Part shown: positions 57,117 through 64,000 of the stretch, in pieces
Layout of the letters: each line of letters starts with the position of its first letter
Position numbering within the stretch: position 1 is the first letter of the stretch
DNA from: Vibrio sp. DW001
Lineage (GTDB): Bacteria; Pseudomonadota; Gammaproteobacteria; Enterobacterales; Vibrionaceae
Length of the DNA: 64,000 nt
NCBI RefSeq assembly: GCF_029016285.1
Contig: NZ_CP091975.1
Coordinates: 496,001-560,000, forward strand
Reading direction: 5' to 3'
Notes under the pieces: generated by a model
The model's input: the letters and a program-made list of their open reading frames with translations, nothing else
Told to the model about the DNA's origin: nothing
Databases searched by the model: none
Made by a program: the position numbers and the translations under genes

Positions 57117-59045
57117 ATGCATAGGTTTAATAAACTTATCTCTGCTGTGTTGCCAGTATTGGCGTTTTCTTCTGGTGCTTTTTCTGCACCAGCGTCTCTT
57201 GAACAGCAGAGAGTTATTTACCAAAAAGCCCAAGATTATTTGGATAAAAAACAAGTAGACGAGTATTTGGAAATTCGAGATCTGATTTCAGATTATCCAC
57301 TCACCCCTTATGTTGATTATCGAACGTTTCTCATTGATATAGGCAAGAGAACACCAGAAGAAGTGGATGAGTTCACAGCTAAATATCGAGACTTTCCATT
57401 TTCAAACAGCATTAGGTCTCGTTATCTAGATGCATTGATAGCAAAAAAGAAATGGGACGATTTATATCAATATCAGACGAATGAACCTCGAATGGAGAAG
57501 TACCAGTGTAGTTATTACTACGCTCGATTGAAAAATGGTGAGAAAGAACAAGCTTTTGAAGGCGCGGCTAAGCTTTGGTTGAGTGGAAAAAGTGTGTCAG
57601 ATAATTGTGAACAGCTTTTCAGTGAATGGCAACAAGCCGGGTTAAGAACCGATGATATGGTACTTAGGCGAATGCTGCTTAGTTATGAGAAAAACAGCAA
57701 CGATTTGACGAACTATTTAGCTAAGATGCCGACGAGTGAACAGAGTATTCAACAAGCAAAGGAAATCAAGTTCCTTGCTAAAAACTCAGAATATGTGGTT
57801 GAGTTTTCTCAGAAATATCCTGCAACTGAGTTTAATCGTAAAAAATCACAGATAGCGCTTAAGAAGCTGGCGAGGAAAGATATTGAGTTAGCGCAACGAA
57901 TACTACCGATTGTATTTGAAGCACAAGCCTTTCCTGTCGATACTCAACAAAATGTTTCCGATTACTTAGCGGTTAGACTTTTTAATACAGAGGACATGGA
58001 TCTAGCGAAGTGGCGGGATGAAGTGTTAACAACATCGACCAGCTTGTCGGCGATTGAACAACGTATTCGATTAGCTATTCGTCAGGCTGATTGGCAAGGG
58101 ATTTCTGATTGGATTGGTCACCTACCTCAAGACGACCAAAATTCTCTGCGTTGGCAGTTTTGGCTCGGTAGAAGTGAGTTAGAACTAGGTAAGCGAAATC
58201 AAGGTATTGAACGGCTACAAGGTATTTTAGGTAAACGCAATTTCTACAGTGTAGCAGCAGCAAAGATATTGGATAAACCAGTGTCGTATCAAGTAAGTGA
58301 TGATAAGCGTGCAACCGACATTCTTAAACCTTACCGTTCAAGTTTGGTTCGGATTAATGAACTCGTTGAAGTAGACAAGATTGCGGCAACAAAAAGTGAA
58401 TGGAACTGGTTACTTTGGCAGGTTGGAAAAGAAGAGAAAGAAGCCTTAGCGGTCTACGCGGCGAAGAAAAAATGGCATCATTTGTCGGTAAAAGCCACGA
58501 TAGAAGCAAAAATGTGGGATAACACCGTGTTGCGCTTTCCTCTTGCCCATCAATGGTGGTTTAATTTTTACGGTGAGAAACACAATATCGACCCAATTAC
58601 TTTAATGTCTATCGCTAGGCAAGAGAGCGCCATGGACGTAGAGGCACGTTCTCCGGTTGGTGCGCGTGGCATAATGCAAATTATGCCGAAAACAGCAAAA
58701 TATACGGCGAAGAAATACAAGCTTAAATATAAAGGTACAAGTGAACTGTATGATGTAGGTAAGAACATAGAGATCGGCAGTCACTACCTAAATGGCCTGT
58801 TAGAGCAGTATGATAACAATCGGATTTTTGCGTTTGCTGCCTATAATGCAGGGCCACATAGAGTGAAAGTTTGGCGTAAAAGATCTGACCAAAAACTGGA
58901 TGCTTTCGCATTTATTGAAGCGATTCCTTACAAAGAAACCCGAGGGTACGTTCAGAATATTTTGATGTTTGAGACATATTATCGGAATCTGATGAAAGTC
59001 GATGGCGAGTTTTTGCACTCTAATGAAGTTTCGACTAAATATTGA
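57117..59045 (+). CDS. slt: soluble lytic murein transglycosylase Slt
   Basis: A 642-residue periplasmic exolytic transglycosylase releasing anhydro-muropeptides. The signal peptide is MHRFNKLISAVLPVLAFSSGAFSA. A long alpha-superhelical U-domain (about 25-450) is followed by the catalytic SLT domain with ARQESAMDVEARSPVGARGI, where Glu is the catalytic acid, then MQIMP and FAAYNAGPHRV. Length fits Slt70. It lies upstream of trpR, as in E. coli. Confidence 0.95.
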   Translation: MHRFNKLISAVLPVLAFSSGAFSAPASLEQQRVIYQKAQDYLDKKQVDEYLEIRDLISDYPLTPYVDYRTFLIDIGKRTPEEVDEFTAKYRDFPFSNSIRSRYLDALIAKKKWDDLYQYQTNEPRMEKYQCSYYYARLKNGEKEQAFEGAAKLWLSGKSVSDNCEQLFSEWQQAGLRTDDMVLRRMLLSYEKNSNDLTNYLAKMPTSEQSIQQAKEIKFLAKNSEYVVEFSQKYPATEFNRKKSQIALKKLARKDIELAQRILPIVFEAQAFPVDTQQNVSDYLAVRLFNTEDMDLAKWRDEVLTTSTSLSAIEQRIRLAIRQADWQGISDWIGHLPQDDQNSLRWQFWLGRSELELGKRNQGIERLQGILGKRNFYSVAAAKILDKPVSYQVSDDKRATDILKPYRSSLVRINELVEVDKIAATKSEWNWLLWQVGKEEKEALAVYAAKKKWHHLSVKATIEAKMWDNTVLRFPLAHQWWFNFYGEKHNIDPITLMSIARQESAMDVEARSPVGARGIMQIMPKTAKYTAKKYKLKYKGTSELYDVGKNIEIGSHYLNGLLEQYDNNRIFAFAAYNAGPHRVKVWRKRSDQKLDAFAFIEAIPYKETRGYVQNILMFETYYRNLMKVDGEFLHSNEVSTKY

Positions 59046-59106
59046 TCCAAAACAGAGTAGAACACATTACAATGTCTGCTCTGTTTTGAAATATTGGTAT
59101 CTATAA

Positions 59107-59412
59107 ATGTCATTGACTCCAGAAATCTCAGATTGGCAACACGTATTGAAGATAGTTAAAAGTGCAGCAGATAGCGAGCAACATGAAATGCTTTTAACCA
59201 TGTTGATGACTTCGGATGAGAGAGAAGCTTTAGTTGCGAGAATGAATATTTTTAACGAGCTTTTGAAAGGTGAAATATCCCAGCGCCAGATTAGTCAAAT
59301 GCTAGGTGTAGGAGTAGCAACCATTACTCGTGGATCCAATGAGCTAAAGATTCATACAGAAGATGAGCGTGAAGCATTGTCCCAATTGTTAAAAGTAGCA
59401 GAGAGCCAATAA
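59107..59412 (+). CDS. trpR: trp operon repressor
   Basis: A 101-residue all-helical dimeric repressor that binds DNA when loaded with tryptophan. The helix-turn-helix reads SQRQISQMLGVGVATITRGS. Length fits E. coli TrpR (108). It lies 61 bases after slt. No Shine-Dalgarno is obvious before the ATG. Confidence 0.95.
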   Translation: MSLTPEISDWQHVLKIVKSAADSEQHEMLLTMLMTSDEREALVARMNIFNELLKGEISQRQISQMLGVGVATITRGSNELKIHTEDEREALSQLLKVAESQ

Positions 59413-59414
59413 CC

Positions 59415-59472
59415 AAAAAACCGACCGATGAGCGTTTGCTACGCTCTCTTCTTGAATGCCGTTGGGTTTTTA
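59415..59472 (+). terminator. possible trpR terminator
   Basis: Outer arms AAAACCGAC / GTTGGGTTTT enclose an inner hairpin GAGCGT-ttgct-ACGCTC; a T-run ends the structure. The fold is bulged, so this is moderate support only. Confidence 0.45.
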
Positions 59473-59565
59473 GTTATCTAGCCTCTAGAAGCCGCGGGCA
59501 TTTCATTTGTCGATGTATGATTTACGATGGTAAAAATGTAAATTAAGTCTGTCCCATTACTTGTG

Positions 59566-60093
59566 TTATAGGTTCTTGGGGAAATGGTCTTCGTTCATAA
59601 AAGGTATTAACGCCAGAATAAGCGCCTGATGATAAACAGAACTTCGAGTTAGCAGATGATTTGTCAGTAGGCCTATAGCTCCCCCTTTTTGTTTTATATT
59701 CTCCGTAGAAAATACCTCATCCATAACATGTCCAAGTTCTCGGCCATCCCTTAATTTCTCCAAGACTACAGGGGGAAGCATTAAGCTCGCTGAACGAGAC
59801 TCACCTCTTTTGCTAGCGGATTCAATCACCATCCATGCAAAGGTAAAGTCTCCGTCATTCCCGGCTTCTAAGCCGACATAGAAATCGGCATTGTTGATCT
59901 CTATCTTGGTATTTTTTACTCGGTTTAATGCGCCAAGTTTTGTTTCTACGTCTGATATCGGTTGTTCTGGAACGTCACTTGCCACGCTAACCCCCTTAAA
60001 TTGGAATGCTTGCTTTGGAAATACATCCAAAAAAGCAGCTTTAACGGCGTTAATTTTTGCTGGGTTAAGGGAAGCAATAATTACGGTCTTCAT
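59566..60093 (-). CDS. yjjX: inosine/xanthosine triphosphatase YjjX
   Basis: A 175-residue NTPase that removes non-canonical ITP/XTP. The N-terminal SLNPAKINAVKAAF and the central VGLEAGND block are typical. Length fits E. coli YjjX (170). It is convergent with trpR, keeping the slt-trpR-yjjX neighbourhood, and 12 bases downstream of pheA on the same strand. Confidence 0.93.
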   Translation of the reverse strand: MKTVIIASLNPAKINAVKAAFLDVFPKQAFQFKGVSVASDVPEQPISDVETKLGALNRVKNTKIEINNADFYVGLEAGNDGDFTFAWMVIESASKRGESRSASLMLPPVVLEKLRDGRELGHVMDEVFSTENIKQKGGAIGLLTNHLLTRSSVYHQALILALIPFMNEDHFPKNL

Positions 60094-60105
60094 CGTTACT
60101 TCTCT

Positions 60106-61284
60106 CTATACAAGTTTTATTTGAGTTGGTTTGACATTCTCACTTGGGTAACACCCTAATACTTTAAGGTGCTGGGTTATTTTGGTCAGTTCGTTGATAG
60201 CCTGTTGCATCTCAGTGGATTCAACGTGCGCTTCTAGATCAACATAGAACATCTCTTCCCATGGATTACCCATAATAGGTCTGTTTTCTAGCTTAGTCAT
60301 GTTGATGCCATATCGTTGTAATACGAGTAGAGTCTCTACTAATGAGCCAGCGGCTTGAGATGTGGACATGATCAGTGTTGTTTTCGCTGGGATCTGCGTT
60401 GATACTTCAACCGGTTTACGGGCAACCAAAATAAAGCGCGTATGGTTTTCTGTTTGATTAGAAATATTATTTTTTATTGGCTGCAAGCCGTATAACTTAC
60501 CGCTGGATGAGTTACCTATCGCCGCGACATCTTCTCTTCCAAGATCTTTTACTTTCTGCATTGCATCTGCTGTGCTCGCGCATGATTCCAAAGTAACCCC
60601 ATTTAGGTGACTAAGGAACTCACTACATTGCTGATGAGGCTGCGGATGAGAGTAAAGTGTTTTGATGTCTTCTAAATGGATATCAGAATTAGCCAATATG
60701 CAGTGATCAATAGGCAGGGTTATTTCACCAACAATGTAGAGTGTTGTGTGTTGAAGTAAATCATAAACTTCGTTGATTGATCCTGAACTCGTATTTTCTA
60801 TCGGTAGCAAACCAAAATCAGCATGACCAGATTCTACGGTTTTGGTTACCTCTTTGAAATGCTCACAATTTAACTCAACCAACTCAGTATTCTTGCGGCT
60901 AAAATATTCACGACTCGCAAGGTGTGAGTATGATCCTCTAGAACCCAAGAATGCAACACGTGCGATAGGTTTTCGGCTCTGTGCCGGATTTGCCAAATTC
61001 TGTAAATGAGACTGTTGTAATAACACCGAGTCTTCAATAACCGTGTGGAATAGCTTGGTGATGTACTGTGCATCTAAGTTGTACTTTTTCTTACCATTAT
61101 TAATCAATTTGACTAATAATTGTTGCTCTCGCTTAGCGTCTCTAACTGGCTTAGATGTCTCAACTTTGCTTTTTGCTACTTCAATACTTAGTGCTCGTCT
61201 TTCTGAAAGCAGCTGTAGGAGTTGATCATCGAGGTCATTTAAACGGATTCGAATTTCATCAAGGGAATATTTACTGTCTGTCAT
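60106..61284 (-). CDS. pheA: bifunctional chorismate mutase / prephenate dehydratase
   Basis: The P-protein (392 residues) for phenylalanine synthesis. An AroQ chorismate mutase domain (1-90; RIRLNDLDDQLLQLLSERRAL) is followed by prephenate dehydratase (about 105-285; ADFGLLPIENTSSGSINEVYD, NHTRFILV) and an ACT domain binding Phe (KLENRPIMGNPWEEMFYVD). I used the ATG at 61284 (MTDSKYSLDEIR); an in-frame ATG at 61299 is possible, and neither has a strong binding site. Its leader contains pheL and an attenuator. Confidence 0.96.
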   Translation of the reverse strand: MTDSKYSLDEIRIRLNDLDDQLLQLLSERRALSIEVAKSKVETSKPVRDAKREQQLLVKLINNGKKKYNLDAQYITKLFHTVIEDSVLLQQSHLQNLANPAQSRKPIARVAFLGSRGSYSHLASREYFSRKNTELVELNCEHFKEVTKTVESGHADFGLLPIENTSSGSINEVYDLLQHTTLYIVGEITLPIDHCILANSDIHLEDIKTLYSHPQPHQQCSEFLSHLNGVTLESCASTADAMQKVKDLGREDVAAIGNSSSGKLYGLQPIKNNISNQTENHTRFILVARKPVEVSTQIPAKTTLIMSTSQAAGSLVETLLVLQRYGINMTKLENRPIMGNPWEEMFYVDLEAHVESTEMQQAINELTKITQHLKVLGCYPSENVKPTQIKLV

Positions 61285-61308
61285 GCTAAGTAAGTCCATT
61301 TTAGTTAT

Positions 61309-61334
61309 AAAAAAGCCCCCCGTTTGGGAGGCTT
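61309..61334 (-). terminator. pheA attenuator terminator
   Basis: On the minus strand AGCCTCCC-aaac-GGGGGGCT followed by TTTTTT, between pheL and pheA. It is the attenuator hairpin. Confidence 0.85.
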
Positions 61335-61383
61335 CCTATTCGTTTTTGACTTGTTTTTCCTAAAACGATTTCAGCCTCCGGTG

Positions 61384-61434
61384 TTAGGAGTTAAAAAAGA
61401 AGTCAAAAAAGAACAGAGAAAATGTCGTCATCAT
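61384..61434 (-). CDS. pheL: pheA operon leader peptide
   Basis: A 16-codon frame, MMTTFSLFFFDFFFNS, with seven Phe codons, placed before a terminator hairpin and pheA. Scarcity of charged tRNA-Phe would stall the ribosome on the Phe codons and let transcription proceed. The first or second ATG may be the start. It is too short for standard gene callers. Confidence 0.9.
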   Translation of the reverse strand: MMTTFSLFFFDFFFNS

Positions 61435-61493
61435 TAAATCGCTATGTTGTGGGTCTACAGACACAATAAGCAAGGGATACAAACCCGTCAAGC

Positions 61494-61521
61494 AAAAAAA
61501 TAGCGCCCGTGGGCGCTATAT
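61494..61521 (-). terminator. raiA terminator
   Basis: On the minus strand TAGCGCCC-ac-GGGCGCTA followed by seven Ts, 33 bases after the raiA stop, separating raiA from the pheL-pheA unit. Confidence 0.9.
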
Positions 61522-61553
61522 AACTGAATTCCTAATTCTATTAGGTTGTTTTC

Positions 61554-61910
61554 CTATTCAGCTTCACTAAGCTCAACTTCGTCTAGCTCTGATACTTCAG
61601 GTTTTTCAGCGTGAGTAGCTCGGCGAGCTTCAGGCTTATGGCGCAGTTTGTTTAGCTGACGCTCCAATTTTTGTTCTACTTCTGTGATTGCTTTATATAA
61701 ATCTTCATTGCTGGAAGATGCAACAAGCTTTCCTTTAGGTACAGTAATGCTTGCTTCGAATTTCATTTTCTTATTTGGTTCTTCGCTGATCGCAGTCTGG
61801 CAACCAATAATATCAACTTGCCATTTTTCAAGTTTCTCAAACTTGGACTCTATATGCGTGCGTATTGCAGAGGTGATTTCTAAGTTTTTGCCGGTAATAT
61901 TTACTTTCAT
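61554..61910 (-). CDS. raiA: ribosome-associated translation inhibitor RaiA
   Basis: A 118-residue short-type hibernation factor (YfiA/HPF family) that occupies the A and P sites of stalled 70S ribosomes. It opens MKVNITGKNLEITSAIRTHI; the acidic C-terminal tail (SELDEVELSEAE) is the feature separating RaiA from short HPF. Context (bamD-raiA-pheL-pheA) is as in E. coli. A CRP-like site lies upstream. Confidence 0.93.
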   Translation of the reverse strand: MKVNITGKNLEITSAIRTHIESKFEKLEKWQVDIIGCQTAISEEPNKKMKFEASITVPKGKLVASSSNEDLYKAITEVEQKLERQLNKLRHKPEARRATHAEKPEVSELDEVELSEAE

Positions 61911-61976
61911 ATAGTGTTTTCCTCTGAAACTTCCCTTATGGGTTAAGTTCAGATTACTGTTTCAAGAAGAAAATAA

Positions 61977-61992
61977 TGTGATCCAAATCACT
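61977..61992 (-). promoter_or_regulatory. CRP-like site upstream of raiA
   Basis: TGTGA-tccaaa-TCACT matches the CRP consensus TGTGA-N6-TCACA except for the last base. It is centred about 75 bp before the raiA ATG, so it could activate a promoter starting near 61943. The E. coli raiA homologue is CRP-dependent. Confidence 0.6.
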
Positions 61993-62227
61993 ATAACTAG
62001 GCTGTTTCGATCAATGTTCATTTAATGTGATCTGTAACAAATCTACCAAATTAATTCGTTAAAAAAGCTTGTACTGAAATATGAAATCTATAGATTGGTA
62101 AGAAGTCACGTACTAGAAATATCCCCATTTTTAGGGGCTTAGTGCAGGCTTTTATTTGTTGTGACTAATTAATAATCAAGATGAAAATGTGATCTCGTAC
62201 GACACGTATTTAGAGAGTTGATTTGTG

Positions 62228-62260
62228 AAATGCCACACCGTTTATGGTTGTGGCATTTTT
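62228..62260 (+). terminator. hairpin with plus-strand T-run, possible sRNA terminator
   Basis: AAATGCCACA-ccgtttatggt-TGTGGCATTT followed on the plus strand by TTGTTTG. Both flanking genes are on the minus strand, where the T-run is short. It could end the minus-strand mltF-like gene poorly, or end an unannotated plus-strand RNA from the 61911-62227 gap, which also contains a CCCC-atttttag-GGG hairpin. Confidence 0.5.
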
Positions 62261-62280
62261 GTTTGTCTTGAAGATTGAAT

Positions 62281-63780
62281 TCATTCAGGTGAGACGAGTT
62301 TTAACAGGGCTGCGCTTTTTTCTTCTCTTATTTTTCTCATATCTTCTAGCTGCTTGTAAATGACGAAATAGCGATTGATGTTCGCAACATAGTTTACGGG
62401 CTCTCGGCCTATATTCCTTCGTGTAATAATTTCTACATTTTTAAACCAGATATTTGGGTCATAACCATGTTTAACGGCTAATCTGCGCATTTTACGGATA
62501 TTACCGGGTCCGGCATTGTATGCGGCCAGAGATAAATAAACTTGATTGTCTCTAGTGATGTCATCATCTGAAAAATAACGATCAGTAATGAAACGCATGT
62601 ATTTCACACCGGCATGAACATTGTTTTCGAGCTTTTTAATGTCTTTGATATTTACGTTGGGATCGTTGGCTGTAGAGGGGAGTACTTGCATTATTCCTAC
62701 TGCGCCTTTGTGGGAGACTTTACTGTTGTCCAGACCAGACTCTTGGAATGCCTGCGCAGATATCATTAACCAGTCGAATTCATACTGATCTGAATATTTT
62801 TCAAATAGGTTAGTGAGTGACTGCATTCGCTTGATTCTATCAGGGCTAAGGGCACGGCTAAGCCATTTTGAATTGAGGATGTACCTATCGTATAACACAT
62901 TACCTAAGAGCGTTCCGGCCTTAGCGGTTCGTAGATAGCTATTTACTTGTTTTTCAAGTATCGGGCTATTTTTTCGAAATGCCCATCCAATTTCTGCCCC
63001 AGAACGTAGTGGAAGATTTTCATGTATTTTTATATTGTCCATCACGCTAAGCCACAGCTCAACTTTGTGGCTATCTAAAACAGTTGAGTAGATATAGCCT
63101 TGATTAACCATTTCAATGATTTCATAGTCTTGTAGTGCTTCATCAAACAATTGGACACGGATTGGTTCTAATTTACTGAGGCTTAGATATTCGTTGATAC
63201 TTTGGATACTTTCGAAGTAGCTGGAGCTTGGTCTAACCCAGATCTCTTTTCCACTGAGTTGATCTATATCCACTAGTTCAGATTCTCCCGTATGAGTGAC
63301 CAAAAACTCATTGATATCACTTATCATCGGAATACTAAAGTCGAGAGACTTTTCACGTCGGATTGTTTTCGTGAGGTTAGCAACTATCACGTCACCAAAA
63401 CCCGCATTAAGGGCAGGAATTAGATCATCTCTTGTCACTGGAATTATCTGAATATGTACCGAAGGGTGTTCTTTCTTTAATTTTTTTTCGAAATGATGGA
63501 GGATTTCAGCAAGCATTCCTTTTGGCTTGCCGCCTTCAACATAGTAGAAGCCCAGATCTTCTGAAACCAAAACGCGAAGGACGCCTTTTTTAGATAAAAC
63601 ATCTAGATCTCCCGTGTAAGGGGTGTTGTCTAAAGGAGTAAGTTCAAGAGATACACTAAAGAAGGGGACAAGAAGAAGAGATAACACCCATCGATACCAA
63701 TGGTTAATCGAGTTCCTCTTAACGACTTTAATTTTCGCTTTGCTACGGGGATCTATCTTGATAGAACAATCTATTTTCAT
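62281..63780 (-). CDS. MltF-like lytic transglycosylase with solute-binding domain
   Basis: A 499-residue membrane-anchored protein. After a signal anchor (about residues 29-46) comes a type-3 solute-binding domain (about 60-310; KGVLRVLVSEDLGFYYVEGG) and then a catalytic SLT domain (about 330-470). Catalytic Glu lies in AQAFQESGLD, with HKGAVGIMQVLP and LAAYNAGPGN downstream. The two-domain order is that of MltF, whose regulatory domain binds cell-wall peptides. No lipobox is evident. It differs enough from E. coli MltF that I do not assign the symbol. Confidence 0.88.
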   Translation of the reverse strand: MKIDCSIKIDPRSKAKIKVVKRNSINHWYRWVLSLLLVPFFSVSLELTPLDNTPYTGDLDVLSKKGVLRVLVSEDLGFYYVEGGKPKGMLAEILHHFEKKLKKEHPSVHIQIIPVTRDDLIPALNAGFGDVIVANLTKTIRREKSLDFSIPMISDINEFLVTHTGESELVDIDQLSGKEIWVRPSSSYFESIQSINEYLSLSKLEPIRVQLFDEALQDYEIIEMVNQGYIYSTVLDSHKVELWLSVMDNIKIHENLPLRSGAEIGWAFRKNSPILEKQVNSYLRTAKAGTLLGNVLYDRYILNSKWLSRALSPDRIKRMQSLTNLFEKYSDQYEFDWLMISAQAFQESGLDNSKVSHKGAVGIMQVLPSTANDPNVNIKDIKKLENNVHAGVKYMRFITDRYFSDDDITRDNQVYLSLAAYNAGPGNIRKMRRLAVKHGYDPNIWFKNVEIITRRNIGREPVNYVANINRYFVIYKQLEDMRKIREEKSAALLKLVSPE

Positions 63781-63892
63781 ACAACAATCCGTGTTGATTT
63801 AATTATGTCGGCAATGAAATTTATTTCTGAGAACGGTTTATGTTTCCAAAGAAAACACATTAAACGTTATATCCAAACAGTATAGATTAGAA

Positions 63893-63926
63893 ATAAAAAA
63901 ACCGCTGATATTCAACGGTTTTTTTG
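63893..63926. terminator. bamD terminator
   Basis: AAAAAACCG(C)TGATATTCA(A)CGGTTTTTT: arms AACCG / CGGTT with A- and T-runs on both sides, just after the bamD stop. Confidence 0.8.
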
Positions 63927-63934
63927 AGTAACGC

Positions 63935-64000
63935 TTAGATTGGATTGAGCTTCATGAGTTCTTTGGTTCGAGCCACCGCTTCGGTTAACCCGAGCTGTTG
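63935..64000 (-). CDS. bamD: outer membrane assembly protein BamD, C-terminal end (partial)
   Basis: The last 21 codons of a minus-strand gene continue beyond the window: QQLGLTEAVARTKELMKLNPI then TAA. The segment fits the final TPR helix of BamD (E. coli equivalent ends ...AYRQMQMNAQADKVAKIIA), and bamD lies upstream of raiA-pheA in E. coli. Only the tail is visible, so the call leans on synteny. Confidence 0.6.
   Translation of the reverse strand, partial: QQLGLTEAVARTKELMKLNPI

Overview
The window is chromosomal DNA from a gammaproteobacterium of the Vibrionaceae, most likely the genus Vibrio. This rests on gene content and order recognised by eye, not on a database search: a thr operon with a Thr/Ile-rich leader, an RraA-like gene beside it, grcA-nfo-ung, a DUF3545 gene, xerD-dsbC-recJ-prfB-lysS, glnK-amtB next to fbpABC, hemL-erpA, ettA-slt-trpR-yjjX and pheA-pheL-raiA-bamD. 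Most of it is housekeeping sequence with short intergenic gaps and clear hairpin terminators.

Layout. 1-6.8 kb: a decayed coding stretch, an RraA paralogue, a small exported protein and thrL-thrABC with its attenuator. 6.8-12.6 kb: an accessory, visibly AT-rich island between thrC and grcA. It holds two tandem paralogous membrane proteins, a four-helix membrane protein and an unusually large double-glycine-leader protein on the minus strand. Divergent from them, on the plus strand, are an HlyD-type adaptor and a C39-peptidase ABC exporter. 12.6-25.2 kb: an MFS permease, grcA with two FNR boxes, nfo, ung, a hemerythrin-like protein, an alanine/sodium symporter, yaaA, srmB, trmN6, brnQ and fldB. 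25.3-34.6 kb: xerD, dsbC (apparently a lipoprotein), recJ, prfB with its programmed +1 frameshift, lysS, yacL, an MFS permease and an AraC/GyrI regulator. 34.7-42.2 kb: glnK-amtB with NtrC and sigma-54 signals, Fur-controlled fbpABC, and a YbjQ-YbjQ-M48 protease operon. 42.3-53.7 kb: a solitary GH9 glycosidase, rsmC, an AI-2E family permease, a 39-codon microprotein, hemL, erpA and an RND efflux pair. 53.7-64 kb: an M23 peptidase with a PilZ protein, ettA, slt, trpR, yjjX, pheA with pheL, raiA, an MltF-like transglycosylase and the 3' end of bamD.

Main point of interest: the 6.8-12.6 kb island looks like a self-contained peptide/protein secretion system. The exporter has a full C39 Cys/His/Asp triad. 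The only double-glycine leader I found there is on a 188-residue protein, whose mature part would be about 173 residues, well above the size of known class II microcins. The small membrane proteins downstream are candidates for immunity or accessory roles. Secondary points are the YbjQ-YbjQ-M48 operon, a GH9 enzyme standing alone where V. cholerae carries a chitobiose operon, a lipobox-bearing DsbC with a CAYC active site, and several microproteins and leader peptides of fewer than 60 codons.
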